NCBI RefSeq assembly: GCF_000002995.4
Contig: NW_025062478.1
Location: 12,644,001-12,708,000, forward strand
Length of the DNA stretch: 64,000 nucleotides
Origin: Brugia malayi
Lineage: Eukaryota > Nematoda > Chromadorea > Rhabditida > Onchocercidae
Direction of reading: 5' to 3'
Numbering within the stretch: the stretch's first letter is position 1; each line of letters begins with the position of its first letter. A model generated the notes under the pieces. That model was not told the origin of the DNA. It saw only the letters and a list, made by a program, of their open reading frames with translations, and did no database searches. This document shows positions 26,089 to 39,079 of the stretch, piece by piece. The position numbers and the translations under genes were made by a program.

Positions 26089-27280
26089 CTTAAGTCATAA
26101 ATGGGACTGTAACTGAAATAAAGAAAAATACAGAACATATTACGAATGTATACTGCGAATGTTGCGAATATTACGAATGTAAGGGAGCAAATATAAGTCA
26201 TAGTAATAGTTATGGAAGTTATGGATTTTGGTAAAGTATTGGAGTTTTTGAAGCGGCTTCAAGAAATGGTCAAATTGTGATCGACGATGAGGTTTTATTC
26301 ACTAAACTTGTAATTGTGAAAAATTAAGAAACCAAAAAAGAAGAGGATATTGTTCTAAAAATATCAAACTCAAGTTAATTTCACGGAGGATTTCATTTCA
26401 TCATGTAGAAATAATATCTTAAAAGATTGAAAAGAAAAAGTTTTGTGGTTTAATAAGTAGTAATGAATATCAGTAATTATTAAAAAAAGAAGTGGAAATG
26501 ATAAATTAAAACCACTTTTTAAACGACTGATTTCAATATAGAAGATTGAACGATGAAGGATTAAAATGCTGAATGAAAAATTGTGTGCTGGAAACTGTGA
26601 TTGGTTGTCACTATCCCCTCAAATGGATGTTCAAATTGTGTATATTACAATTATATAATTGTTTATAAACTATGTCGCGAAACATATTTCTTACTGTCCT
26701 CGATGGAGATCACTATTTGAATGTTAAGGAATTGCTATTTACATGATCGGTGTGATCGCCCAAGCTAAATATCAAAATAACGGGTGTTATTGGTTAAAAG
26801 GACTTATGAAAGTATAGAGGAGATGGCTTAAATGCTTTATTAGCTATAGAATATTATTCCGTGAAGTTTTGGTTTAGCAACTTCGACTCTTAATCTCTGC
26901 TTTTAGCAACAGTTTAATTTAACTTATCTCTGTAGATCTATTTTATTGAGTAGTACTTACTATTAACGTAGCTTCTACTTTACTGCCTAATTTCATGGTG
27001 ATTAATGAACAATATTGCTTGCACGTGTAATTTATTTTTCCATTATCAATCAATAGTTGAAAGAAAGTATTGAGAATCCAACAGCAAGTTTGCTTCAAAT
27101 ATATAATTGTAAAAAAAAAATGTCCTTTCTGAGATTCTTTCTATTTGTGAGTTGGATTAAACTACTACCTTAGCAATAAGCACTCATTTTTGTAAAACAT
27201 TCGATCAATATAGGTTTAATGGAGCTGGATTCAAATAAATTTCTCCAAACATCCAAACATATGGGCAACAAGTAATATGT

Positions 27281-27430
27281 GCACTGGGCCGGCTGACCTC
27301 ACAGTGTGATGCATCCGAGGATACGGAGGTTATGGGTGTTTGTGGTTGGCTTTGTCTGTTTCATTTTCGTGGATTGGGTGCCGTGATATGGATTTCAAAG
27401 GGTTTCGGGGAGATGTGCACGGCAATTTGC
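27281..27430. other. GC-richer patch of unknown nature
   Basis: About 150 bp with many G-rich words (ctgggccggctgacctcac, gggtttcggggagatg) inside very AT-rich DNA. The heptamer tgtgcac occurs at both ends. It does not read as a tRNA, 5S rRNA or spliced-leader RNA that I recognise. It could be an old element fragment or a non-coding RNA. Confidence 0.3.
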
Positions 27431-29073
27431 TATACACAAGCATGCTAAATTTGTTTAAAAAAAAATTTCGATGAGTTGTAATGCTGGATGCGGCGGTGTT
27501 TCATTATAGTGTTCATATATAATTGGTTAGGAATTAGCTGCAATTCACTACAAATTCTTATTACAATGAGGGCAAATCATAATCAGTGATCGAAGGAAGC
27601 AGCCTAACTTACTTGTCCATAACACATAAAAATCCTGGTTAAGCATTTCGATTCATTAATTGAAACTTTTTAATCGGGTGTTCTACTGTACTACCTTCAT
27701 CTTCAGATTACTCCTATTTTATCCCATATTTCTATGTTACGATTCTATACTTGGTTATTTGCGATTTTAACAACAAAATAATCCAATTTCCTACGCATTC
27801 GACTCAACACGCGTAAGTTTTCCTTTTCTCATGTATATCAAACTTATTCACTAAGTCAAACATAATCTTTTCACACTGTAATAAAGATTTAAATATTTGA
27901 AGCACTGGAAGAGTTTTTCTATGAATTCATTTAATTTTCTGGTAAATAACCAACTAATTCCACTAACCTTTCGGTTAATTAGGCGGAAAAGTTTAGATTA
28001 ATATAAAAATTGTAATTGATTTTAAAGAAATTTCATTTGATTAAAACAAGTTTATATTCATAATGACCATGATTGTTAAAACTTTTTTGCTTCTAGTGCG
28101 ATATTTATTACAAAATTTAAATCCCTTGAAATTTATTTCTCGTTTAAATCCAATCACTCATAGTAAGATTTCATTCGATCCGAAAACGAGTAAGAAGTTT
28201 TATAAAATGAACGTAAAAAAATATAAAATTACAATGCTACTTGATCATTCTCTGCTTTCAGATTTTATTAGAATCTCATTTCAGATTACTTTTAGAGTTT
28301 CAGATAAGAACTTCCTCAATTGCTAACAGGTTCTCGAAGAAGTTGTTCTGCTGACATTTATGTCTCTTTACATGTGGATGGTCAATAATTTTCGTTTTCT
28401 TAAATTGCATATCAAGATATAAGACCATGATTGTTAACTTTCCGGTTAATTAGATAGAAAATTAAAATTGTCGTGAGAGAAAAGACTCCATATTTGATGC
28501 TATCGGCTATTATGATAAACTTTGAATTCACTGTCAGGTAGAGTAATGAACAGGCATATGTGTCTGTTATAGGGAATTTTTTAAAGCTTACTTTCAGTAA
28601 ACTAAACTATCATTTTCTTTACAGTATTCTTTTCTGAAAACTATTCTTTGAATTATGAAGTGTTTTTATTTCTTGAATCCCTTTTTTATAATTATGAACA
28701 GAGAAGTAATCTGGAATTTATTATTATTACTGAAAAAAATGAATTATTGAAAACTTTCGAGAGTATTGGAAAAGTATACGGGTCGTTTATAACTGGACTG
28801 TTTTTGCAAACTTGTATTTAAAAAATTCCCTAAAAAATGAATGGTAGCTTGGTTAGTAAAATATATGAATAGACAAGTTGGAGATTTTCTTCATTTTCCT
28901 AGTTGTATTTGTATAATTTCTATTTTCTTCAATATATGAAGTTTTGAAAAAATTTTCGAACATGTTTGTCAGATTAAACGGTACTACTTGCGTTGCGTTT
29001 TGTATTGCCACTGCTCATTTTTTTTGAAAATCTAAGAAGTCACTACTTTATCCATTGTTTAATTCAGGTGAAA

Positions 29074-32000
29074 ATGTTGAGACGTGGTCAGAATAGCACT
29101 ATGAATGAAAATATTCCTGCAAAACCATCCGGAAGATCGACATCCGCAAATGGCGGAATGGAAATATCGCAGAAGAAACTAAGTGAAAACTCACTACAGG
29201 TTGTTAAAATTTTTGATAAATAGCAGACGGTAATGGCTTATTATTAACAGACCAAAAAAAGAAAAGAGATTCACAAAATTTTTGTCGTTTGTCATGTAGT
29301 TGGTCTCGCCATGTATTTTTATTATTTTTTACGTTAATGTAAAATGTATTCACTACAATAGAGGTTGAAAGGTTACGAATACTACTTAATTTCATATCTT
29401 TTCTCGTTATACTTTTTAAATAAAGGGTACTTGTATAAATTAAATCTTGATCCTCGAAATGTGGTAGAAAACAAAGTTACTGAAGATCTTTAACTGAAAG
29501 ATTTCCGGAACCCTGTTCCCGCCTTTCACGTTATTCTGATTTTATTTCAGAATGTTTTAGCTGTACCACAAATTCTCAAATATATAAAACCAGAAAGTTA
29601 ATATGAATCCAATCTATTTTATCCATTGCGGAGTTGTTTCTGACAAATTTCTATTTGCTTAAGATCCTAGCTTTTTAACTTCTAAGAATTTATAACCAAT
29701 TTTTTCATATCACCTGAGCAGTCGGAAGGAACTAAGTTCTAATGTTACTGTGGTATCAAATTCTCATATAATAGAATAATAGACCCATGCCGTCACTAAT
29801 CATTAAAGCAAAAAAGTGAAACAAATTCATCCCTTGTCTTTAAAGCGATAATCAAAAAAATTATCGATTATCGCTTTGTCATTTTTGCTGATATGCTAAT
29901 TGAAACAGATCATTATATCTGTCTTGCATAAAATCACCGATATTTGTATTAAGATTATAAAAAATGAAAAAAACATTCGATGCCTAGTCAAATATTAAAT
30001 ATATTATTGAGAAATAATAGAAATTAGATAATTCAAGTATCTTTAGCGGTTTAAAAATATGGCAAGCGGGATTTTGGGGAAAAATTTGAACGATCAGAAA
30101 GAAGGAGCACAAATACGAAGAGCTGCATTAGCAGATATGAAAAACGTTGTAACAAATGAAGACAATAAGAAAATCAGCAAAGATGAAAGTGAAAGCAAAT
30201 TTTCGTTGCTTTCTAGTAAATTGCGGCGATCATCTTCCGCATCACCAAAACGTGTACGAACGAAAGCATTGGAGAAAAAGCAACCTAAATGTGGCATCAC
30301 CTTAGGCAAGGTAGAATATTGCTTAAACATTGAAAATACGTTATAAATTAATCCGAATCGTTTAAAGTCCTTTTCTGTTTTCTTTTTTTCCTCTGCTCAA
30401 AGTAAATCTTTTCTTTACCATCAAAGAATTCTTTAATACGTTATGCGTAGCTAATTCTTTATATAACTGTTTTTAGGGTTTGACAGAGCTCGGACCACTC
30501 ATAACGAATGCAGGTATGAATCTGCGTAGTCGACATGTTTTAAGATCTGATGCATTTCCATCTAGTCAGCATTTAAAGCTAAAGCCAACTTCTAACGAAA
30601 TAGCTGTGCAAACTGCTCCTGCCCAACCGGAAGCAATAAAGAAATTGTTAAAACCGTTACCATTTTGTAATGGAAAACGTAGTTCTGATGACACATACAA
30701 TAACGAAGTGGTATACTGCGAACAGTATGCAGCTGATAATTGGGATTATTTATTTTATATCGAGAATAAAGGAGTGGTGCCGTCGAATTTCTTGCACGGA
30801 TCGAGGGTTTGTTCATTGTAAAATATAGTGAAGTTACATTATGATTGAATTTCTGTCATAAAATTTTCGTTTTAAGATGTTATATGGACATTTGTTCTTA
30901 GTAAATATAGTAACCATTCAAGTTTATACTTGTTTCTAATTACCATAAGCCGGATATTAGGAACTAAAGTCGCAATAGATACTGTAGATTAAGTAATAAA
31001 TTTTAAGTAGAATTTATGGGTCGTAATAAATTTAATGCTTTTTTCATGATGCATCTTTTATACAAATGCTTTTTTTATTTTTCTCGTTATTCTTAAATTT
31101 TTAGATCACACCCAGAAATCGAATGATTGCAATAGACTGGATTACTCGCATGCAAATTACTTTCAAGCTGTTACCAGAGACACAGTTAACAACGGTTAAT
31201 CTCTTCGACCGTTGTTTAATGGCACGACGCTTTACACTTGAAAAGGTTTCACAAAACTTTATTTGCTAAAAACAAGAAATAAAACTGAAGATGGTAGTGA
31301 AGAATCATGAAGAAGCAAGATAAAGGGATTTAAGGCGAAATTCGCAAAAACTAAACTATTCCAAGAAATGTGGAGACAAATATAAGTAGGTGCTGGAGGA
31401 ATTATTTTAAAATTTTATTTAGTTGATTATCTTTAATTATTTGGTGTATTAAGAAGTAGTGATCTGTGTGCTCATTCATCGTTTATCTGTGTTATTGTCT
31501 TTCCTGTTTAATTATTTGAACTTTGAATGCTTTCAGAGAGAAATTCAACTAATTTCTCTGGGCTGTGCTGTTGTAGCAGCCAAATATGAAGAAATTTATC
31601 CACCTGAAATATCTGAATATCTTAGCTCTTGTGACAATACAAAGCAGGAGATCGTGCGGGCGGAAATTAATGTAAGATATTTGTATCTTTAATGATTTTT
31701 TTTCTTAGTAATTAATTCATTTAAGGCGAAAGTTTTCAAGAAGATCTCAAAATACCAAATTGTTGCAGCTTTTTTTCATATGCTCTGATTAATTGAGTTT
31801 ATGATTTTACGAAGATCAAATCATATATTTACTTCTTTAAAATCTTTTGTCTAACATTTATGTGTCTAATGTGTTTGATGTTTCTTGATTTTACCGCTAT
31901 ATTTATCTGTTTTCGAGTTTTCTGAAACACACATTTCTTGAAAAAGAGGGACAGAGCATATTGTAAGCTATTTCATTTTTTAAGTGACAAGTCATTAAGA

Positions 32001-32779
32001 TATTAAATTATTTCAACACAATCTTATCTTTTCGCGATGGTGGGATTGCGTGGATTTAGAATCGTTCAGATTTACGGTTATTTTTCTATTCCTATTGCAA
32101 TTTTCTTTTTTTTTTTTTTTTTCGTAATTTTTGTTTCAGGTGTTACATCTCTTGAATTTTGATCTGAAATATCCTCGTGCCATTCAATTTATCCGTCGTC
32201 TTACGGAACATTACGATCTTAGCGTTCATACATTGGCTAAAGTTATTAGTGAAATAGCATCATACGACTATAATACATGCTGTATGAAACCGTCGGTTAT
32301 TGCAGCTATTTCAGTATTCATTGCAGCTGCACTGGAAGGAGTTGAATTTCCAGATAAGTTACATCGTTTAGCAAGGTATATAGATCGATTGATGCGGTAC
32401 TCTTATGTAATTTTCGGACTCTTTTTTGGAAAGAATTAAGAAGCATATCAGTTCTTTAAAATCACTTCGACATTTTCCCCATTGATTTCTTATGGGAATT
32501 GATTATTTCTTCTTGTTGTGACGCTCGATTCTTCTGTTATCAATTCACGAAAAGGTTCATGTGAAATTAACAGCAAAGGGAAAAAGCATATGTAATTTCA
32601 GAGTATCGAAGGCAGAAGCCGAACGACTAGCACCTATTTTTGCATCAGCCATACTAGAATTGATTAGAAATGAAAAAAGTTATGGTGCTATCTATAGGCG
32701 AATGTGCACTCAAAGAAGAATGGTTTTCACCAATGAAAATATTGCTTATTTGACTTCACTTGTGACCATAAGTCGCTGA
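29074..32779 (+). CDS. cyb: B-type (mitotic) cyclin
   Basis: Regulatory partner of CDK1 that drives entry into mitosis. The seven-exon model is 29,074-29,199, 30,047-30,310, 30,477-30,806, 31,105-31,245, 31,537-31,671, 32,140-32,375 and 32,602-32,779. Phases all agree, giving 469 residues. Residues 67-75 (RAALADMKN) fit the destruction box RxxLxxxxN, which targets B cyclins to the APC/C. The first cyclin box starts near residue 246 (RMIAIDWITRMQ), followed by AAKYEEIYPP, a hallmark of the box. The second box covers exons 6 and 7. A strong acceptor (aattcag, ending 29,067) just before the ATG suggests a trans-spliced 5' end. An alternative start is the Met at 30,059. The acceptor at 32,601 is preferred because earlier AGs break phase. 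Poly-A signals occur near 33,919 and 34,041. Confidence 0.9.
29842..29877. other. 12-bp perfect inverted repeat
   Basis: Within the cyclin B first intron, arms aaagcgataatc (29,842-29,853) and gattatcgcttt (29,866-29,877) are separated by 12 nt. It could form a hairpin. Confidence 0.8.
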
Positions 32780-34462
32780 TTTCGAAATTTCAAAATATCA
32801 TCGTAATTATTCTTTTTTTGCCACCATTTGGTTGAATTCGTTATGAAAAATAGCAACTGCTCTTGTTTTTAGCATATAAATAAATTACTTATACTTTAAA
32901 TCATTTTCAACTTACAAATTAAATTCTTACTCTAACATATAAATAGACTACTCCTTATCGCTCAATTACTTTTACTTTAATATATAAGTAAATTATTTCT
33001 GCTCTACATTTTTCCTTGAATTATGTAAGAACTTACAGTTTATTTCTTCCTCTACTGTGTTTCTTCTCACTAAGAGCCATGCATTTCAAGTCTTTACTGC
33101 CAACAATTTGCATAATAGTTTCAAGTGAGAAAATTTAAATTTCAGAATTTGCTATCGTCTTGCTTTCATTTTTCTGTTCATTGTATGGATTGAAATACTT
33201 CAGTGTTTTTGCAAAATGTTTGATTTACAATTAATTTTTGTATATTTCAATGATCGTCTAACAACATGATTACTTCATAATTACATGGATTATATGCTTG
33301 ATTGAGAATAACAGCATATTATGGATGAAAATGTTCATTTTTCTTTATACTGTGTGTTACTAATGTTTCATATTTCCACATTAACATTCGCTATCACTTC
33401 TTGTTGACAATTCCGTTCATGCTTGTTTTTGTGGTTAACCAATATTTTGCTATTTTTACACAAATTAAGATTCAAAATGAAATTTTCAAACAAAAAAATT
33501 TTTGTATTCGAGAGTTTACTTAAAAATATTAGAAAATTTCCGAAAATGTATACATCATTAAGCAGTTCATCCTCTCATTTGTTTTTTTTTTTTTTCTTTT
33601 TTGAAAATTTAAATAAGCATTCGTCTATTTAGAGAATGATAACATTTCAGTTCTGAAATAATCGAAATATGATGATTTGAAAATTTTTTTTTCTTCGTTT
33701 TTGCATAAAACTGTGAGTCAAGATGGTAGCTGCTTTATGTTTTTCTATCGGTTGATATATAAGAATCGGCTTCATCTGTTTTGTAATGTTTAAGAATCGT
33801 CATTATAAATGAAGAAATGTTCTCTTGTTTTTTTTCTTTTGCACTTGCAATTTGTATTTTTTGATTTCGATGCATGTTTTTAGACTTCTATCTTATTAGC
33901 CATTGAAATCGTCAAGCAATAAACATTTTCCTACCATGATTGTATGTGATCGTTTTTCATCAGACATATAATGGTTTTAACTTTAAAAGAAAAACGTTTA
34001 TGCATTATGTATTGTTGTTACATGTATATTATATTGTGAAAATAAAATAAATGGGTGAATTCAAGGTCAGTAATCGAAGATATTTGAATTGTTCATAGTT
34101 CAGCAATGTATGTAACATTTTTACAAGATTATGATATAAGCTTAAAATTAAGTAATTTTCAAATTTGAACTTCATTTGGGAATATGATTTTGCATCTCCT
34201 AGATCAGGTATAGGTGAGGCTCTCCGATGTTAAGATTTGCTTTCGAATTGTTCAGTTTAGCTATGTTTTTGGTTTTTGGGTCGGAAATATCATAGAACTA
34301 TCTTAATGTGCGCGCATTGGAGGATGATCACTTTTCATTAATCATCGTTCTTCCTTCCATTACCAAAATATCTCATCAGCAATTTTCAAATTGTTCGTAT
34401 TTTCCTTGCAAATGTTTCTGAAGCTTCTTTAATTTTTTTAATTCTTTGTAGGAGAAATTATT
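32780..34462. other. Cyclin B 3' region and intergenic DNA
   Basis: AT-rich, with candidate poly-A signals at about 33,919 and 34,041. The cyclin B 3'UTR may extend over much of it. A likely splice or trans-splice acceptor (ctttgtag, ending about 34,451) precedes the next gene. No further gene was seen. Confidence 0.5.
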
Positions 34463-34855
34463 ATGCCGGATCAAGAAGATTTAGGGATACGTCGATGGCT
34501 TGGGAAGATTTTACGACTCGAATTAACGGATGGACGTATAATTGAAGGGAAATTTGTGTGCACTGATAACGCACCAAATATAATTCTTAGTGGTTGTAAG
34601 GTGATTAAGAAATTTTTTATCCTAAATGATTGATAGATTTCATGGGATAATATCGGGGTAGTGTAATGTGGTTGTTTAGTTGGGATGAAATTTGAATTAC
34701 GGTATTTGTGTGATCATAAATTCCGTCTACTATTAGTTTACTTCCAGGAACAATGGAAAGATGAATTGGAATCCCGAATGGTTGGCCTTGTTATGGCAAA
34801 TGGAAAGCATATACGAACAATACATCTAGTACATACTACAGCGGAGAAGGGATAA
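34463..34855 (+). CDS. naa38: LSM-domain protein, NAA38 (LSMD1)-like
   Basis: Probable auxiliary subunit of the NatC N-terminal acetyltransferase complex. Exons 34,463-34,600 and 34,748-34,855 join in phase 0 to give 81 residues. It has a compact Sm-like fold: WLGKILRLELTDGRIIEGKF (Sm1, strands 1-3) with the CTDNAPNIIL turn, which resembles the FLCTDRDCNVIL region of vertebrate NAA38, then a second half with RMVGLVMANGKHIRTIHL (Sm2). It lacks the RNA-binding features of canonical LSm proteins, as expected for this subfamily. Acceptor ctttgtag lies 12 nt before the ATG. It is convergent with the SAP30BP-like gene; the two stop codons are 322 bp apart. Confidence 0.85.
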
Positions 34856-35177
34856 ATTATTTATATCTGCCGTAAGAAACTGATTTCAGCAAAAACACTA
34901 ATTATTTGTTTTGAACTATCTGCTTGAACAAATTATTTTTGGTGACCTTAAAACATACGACAGTCTTTGGAGAAAAAATGGCTTTAAAAAATACCTTTTA
35001 AATGAAAGAGATGAACTATTAAAAGGTTTGAAGGCAACATAGTACTGCAGTGAAGCTTTATATAAAGGTTCGAGTTTTTAAAAATCCTATCAATTAATTA
35101 TATTACTATACAAACAAAACAGTAACACTGTTGTAGAACTATTATGAGATCCAACAATAATTATCATAATAAGCAAG
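34856..35177. other. Intergenic between convergent genes
   Basis: It holds the 3' ends of the NAA38-like gene (+) and the SAP30BP-like gene (-). No further gene was seen. Confidence 0.5.
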
Positions 35178-37894
35178 TCACTTTTTGGCACCTTCAAAAC
35201 GTGATTTCCTTTTAGCTTCAGTTCCTTTAGCAGACGCAGTTCCACTCATTGTTTTCTTCTCAACAGTAGCATTGAACTTCTCCATCGCTTCTTTTTGCAG
35301 TACTGCTGAAGAGAAAAGGCTTTATTTGGTTCGTATCACAAATTATTACATTGTAGGATTGATTCATTGGAATCAAAAGTTTCCTCTTATGCTCCAACCT
35401 TATGGAAAGAAAATTAACTGGAAAAAGAATAACATAGTACTTACAAATCTGGTCATAGAAGCAGTCCTTTGTGAAACCGTGTGGATCAAAAACTGATGGT
35501 GCGAAATTTGAACCCAGTTCGTCCACCTCGAATTTTTCAATCAATTTTTCGTACATTGATGGGTTTTTGAAATCGCGCCTTTTTTGTATTAATGCATTCA
35601 AATCAGCTCCTTGTGCTTTTTTTTCAAAAAATCCTCGAAATCTTGCCTGCAACATAAGCGTTATCTTTTTTGTTGAAATTTGACCTTCATTTCAATGAAA
35701 ACTCCAAGAATAAATTTTGTACCTCAAGTTCAGCAGAGCATTTTGTGACTGGCGATGGTGGTAATCGTATTTCCACAGGATCATCATGAATCTGCGGACT
35801 ATCATTTCCTTCCGCTGATTTTGGTGTCAAACTATCAAGATTCTGGTCGATATGTTGCCTTTCCTATAAAATGCATAGAAAAGATTTACCAGAACTCATA
35901 AATAAACTATCTATAGCAATTCCATCTAATAAACGACATCTCCATTGGTTTCTAGTTCACGAATTGTTGATTCCAAGTTATCCTTCCCTTCCATTTTCCC
36001 ATTTGATTCTGGACCAATACTATTTCATGGGATTCTCCGCACATTCGTCTCCGTCTACTTCTTCCTTTTCTTGCCACTAAACATAGCAGATTATACCATA
36101 GATTTGAGTGAGCATACTTACAAGTTCTCGTAAACCTTCTTCGACTGCACTATCTACAGCAATTTCATCCGGTGAACGACTGTCCTCATGACCAGGTGGT
36201 GGTTTTGGTTCTCGATTTGTTGATTCCGAACTTCCTTTCTCTTCTGTTTGTTTGCTTGCAACTGCTTTTCGGTCAGCTTAAAAGGATATTACAGTGAAGA
36301 AAAAAGTATTATGGCAAAGTTTCCAACCGGAGGATCCTGTCCAAACTGCATATTAACCATTTTCTGAATTATAACGATATAATTTTAGAAAACTAATGAG
36401 AGCATAAGTGAAAACTATGTTTGTCGTTTGGATATTAGATTAAATCGCATGTCTTTTTAATTAATAAAACAACATTAAGTCTAAATAAGTGGTGAATACA
36501 TGTACAGAAATGCACAAGCATCAACTATAATCAAGTACCTCTTCTTTTTAACAAGATTTTTGCTAGAAAAAAATAAATGTGTAAACCTTTAGCGAACTGA
36601 TCCTCCTCATCTTCCTGTTCACCATATGAAACCAGCGAAGTCTGACTTTGTGTAATGTAAAGTGCGCTTTTCGAAGTAAGTGGTCGATTTCGATTCTGTG
36701 ATGGTGATACTGCTGCGCCAGAATTATTTTGCACTAAATGTTCTGGAGATGATATCAGTGCTTTCTTAAATGGAGGTGGATGTAATGAACTAACGCTTCC
36801 AATCATTCTACTTTCTGATTCGACACTCGAGTCGGCGTTCGATGACGAGCTTCCATTTGCTGCATCATCTAAATCGGAAACAATTATTATTGATCGAATT
36901 ACGAAGGGGAAAAAGTATTAAAATTAGAGAAGTAAATCGACAGCAAAATCATACATAAATTAATTTTCACCAAGCGTCATATTTTAGGGATAGTATTTTC
37001 TAACTATTTAAAGGCATATCTATAGTGGGATTTGTTAATAATCAAAGTAAATCATATATATATTTACTGACTTCAGTTCAGTTTAAACTCCCACTTCCGT
37101 GTCCTGTAACCTTACCTGTCCAGTATTCCGAATCTCGTCGTCCCTCTTTTCGCTGAATCTCCTTATTTATTTCATTTGATGTTTGTTCTGAAACTTCGAA
37201 ATCATTTAGCTCGGAAAAGCACCCAACACGCAGAACAAGAGAATAATTATTCGGGTAAGTATTACTAATTTTTATCCCCTGCAAAACTTCATCAAAAGTC
37301 GACATAATTGAAAAGTTGACAAAATAGAGTGGCATTATCACATCCTGTTTTTCACTTGTTTGCTCCCTCGCACCCACGAAATATCTTATATTCTTCCTTC
37401 ATAAACAATGGATAAAAGATGGATAAAAGATTTTTTTTTTTTTGGATAAAAGATTTGTAAAACATAAGAAAAGTATAGGGCTTTTTTCGATTACATATAA
37501 GTAAAACTTCGAAAATTTTCTTGCTTTTACTCTGTAGTTGTAAATGCTTATAAATTCCGTTTGAAAAATCTTCCTTATCATCTAGAAAGGATACCAAAAT
37601 GACAAACACACTAAAAAAAAAAAAAAAAAAAAAATTAAAAATAATCATACTTTACTAAAAGATTGGCTCGGAACAGGAAGGAAAATGAAGTAGGAAGAAA
37701 ACAATTTATTGAATAATAAATCTAGCAACTTAAAAAACATCATTTTAAATCTAGTGATTAAAACATGCAAAAAACTAAGTTCCGAAATTTCTAAAGCTAT
37801 CACCTCTATCGCTATTATTCAGGCTCTGTTCCTCCTCGGAATTTTTTCTAAATGGTGACTCATCATCACTGTAGTATTCCGCTAAGTGATTCAT
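35178..37894 (-). CDS. sap30bp: SAP30-binding protein (HCNGP family)
   Basis: Nuclear protein of the HCNGP family, linked in other animals to the SIN3/HDAC partner SAP30 and to splicing. Exons in transcript order are 37,894-37,804, 36,868-36,587, 36,276-36,122, 35,863-35,723, 35,646-35,445 and 35,305-35,178; phases agree, giving 332 residues. The start MNHLAEYYSDDESP resembles the family's acidic N-terminus. The middle is acidic and Ser-rich. The conserved HCNGP domain spans about residues 210-290, with IRLPPSP, KRRDFKNPSMYEKLI, DELGSNF and FDPHGF. The C-terminus ends in a basic RKSRFEGAKK, like the family's KRKSKWD. The last acceptor could be 3 nt further on, removing one residue. A possible alternative exon lies in intron 1. 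Confidence 0.9.
37116..37305 (-). other. Possible alternative exon in SAP30BP intron 1
   Basis: An open frame starting at an ATG (37,305) ends at a strong donor (ACAG|gtaagg, 37,116) whose phase matches the SAP30BP exon starting at 36,868. It could be an alternative first exon or, with an acceptor after gatgaag, a cassette exon. The peptide (MSTFDEVLQG..., ending RRDSEYWT) matches nothing I recognise. Direct splicing of exon 1 to the exon at 36,868 is equally in frame. Confidence 0.35.
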
Positions 37895-38858
37895 AATAGC
37901 TGCAACAAAATGTCACATTATTTATTTACGTTGGATGATAACAATTAAACGTATCATACTTATTACGCAACATTTTTCCCACAACTGTCAAAGGCAGTGA
38001 GAGCCAGCTAGTAAAAAGACACAAAGCTAACAAAGACCAATTTCAAAAATGCAAATACTATCACTACTAATAATATTTTACAATATAACCACTCAACATT
38101 TTTTCTAACATTAAAAAAGGATGAAAAATGACTGCATCACTATAATTACGAACACCTTCCTTTTTCCTCTTTTCTAGATTCAACTTTTTTTTCCTTTCGA
38201 AATAAATATGCAAAACCATCACTGTACCCTGCTGTAGAAAACTAAACCAATTTATACAATAAATTTTGACAAATACCCATTACCAAATACAAATCAGTAG
38301 CAATACGAGTTTCCTTCCGTGATTCAATTGAAACATAATTACCAACTTTTTTTCATTAAAATATTTTAATATGCTAAAACTTCCATCTAAATCAACAAAT
38401 GAAAATTTGTATCACAATATACAATTTCCGACATTAGTTCTTTCTTTAAACAACGTTTACCTACAACTTCAAATTATTTCAGTTTTTATTTATAGCACCT
38501 CAAATAAAATTTGGTTAATATTTTCTTCTAACCAAATTTTATTTGCAACCTTCTAAGTTCATATTAGATAGTTTTTTATACTGTGATTTCAATTCACCAA
38601 ATTTCATTTACAATGAAATGCTACTGAATTCATGCAAATAGCATCTAGAACAATATTGTTGATTTAATCTAGCAAAATTTTGAACAAATTTTAAGATGAT
38701 AGCAACTTAGCGGCTTATTCTAGCTCTATATCGTTTTATGTTTTGCTAACTGCATAAAAATGTAATGTATAAAATGATATTGTAAAGGAATTAATACCAT
38801 AACCAAAATCCATTTTTTTAAGATACGAATTTTTATTAAGCAAATTTGTACTACTATA

Positions 38859-39079
38859 ATATACAAGCACGAATTGGTGACTCTACAGATGTGCAAACAG
38901 AAGCAAACAGAAATTAATATCACTACCAGGTTGCAAGCACAAAATGTAGGATTACCAAATTGTAAACAGGAATTGTACTATTGTCAGGTTGCAATCACGA
39001 ATTGCACCACTATCATATTACAAAGATTGGAAATAAAAACTGATACCATGTTGCAATTAAGAATTGATCATCGTTACAG
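38859..39079. repeat. Degenerate ~30-bp minisatellite
   Basis: Repeated words of the form caggttgcaa-(n)cacgaattg-(n)ccactat recur about every 29-34 bp: caagcacgaattg, gtgcaaacag, gttgcaagcac, attgtaaacaggaattg, gttgcaatcacgaattg, attacaaag, gttgcaattaagaattg. Flanking, weaker units may extend it to about 38,800-39,140. Confidence 0.65.

Larger units (their letters stand above)
24564..29067. other. Intergenic, ZNF-4 to cyclin B
   Basis: It begins with the ZNF-4 3' flank (AATAAA at about 24,748). The rest is AT-rich, with a (TA)n run and a GC-richer patch at 27,281-27,430, listed separately. Short open frames such as 28,063-28,326 (87 codons) show no recognisable motif. I see no supported gene. 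Confidence 0.5.

Noticed and set aside
28063..28326. 87-codon open frame
   Set aside because: No motif, no splice context and AT-driven composition.
37424..37459. Three ggataaaagat words
   Set aside because: Short local repeat interrupted by poly-T; likely slippage.
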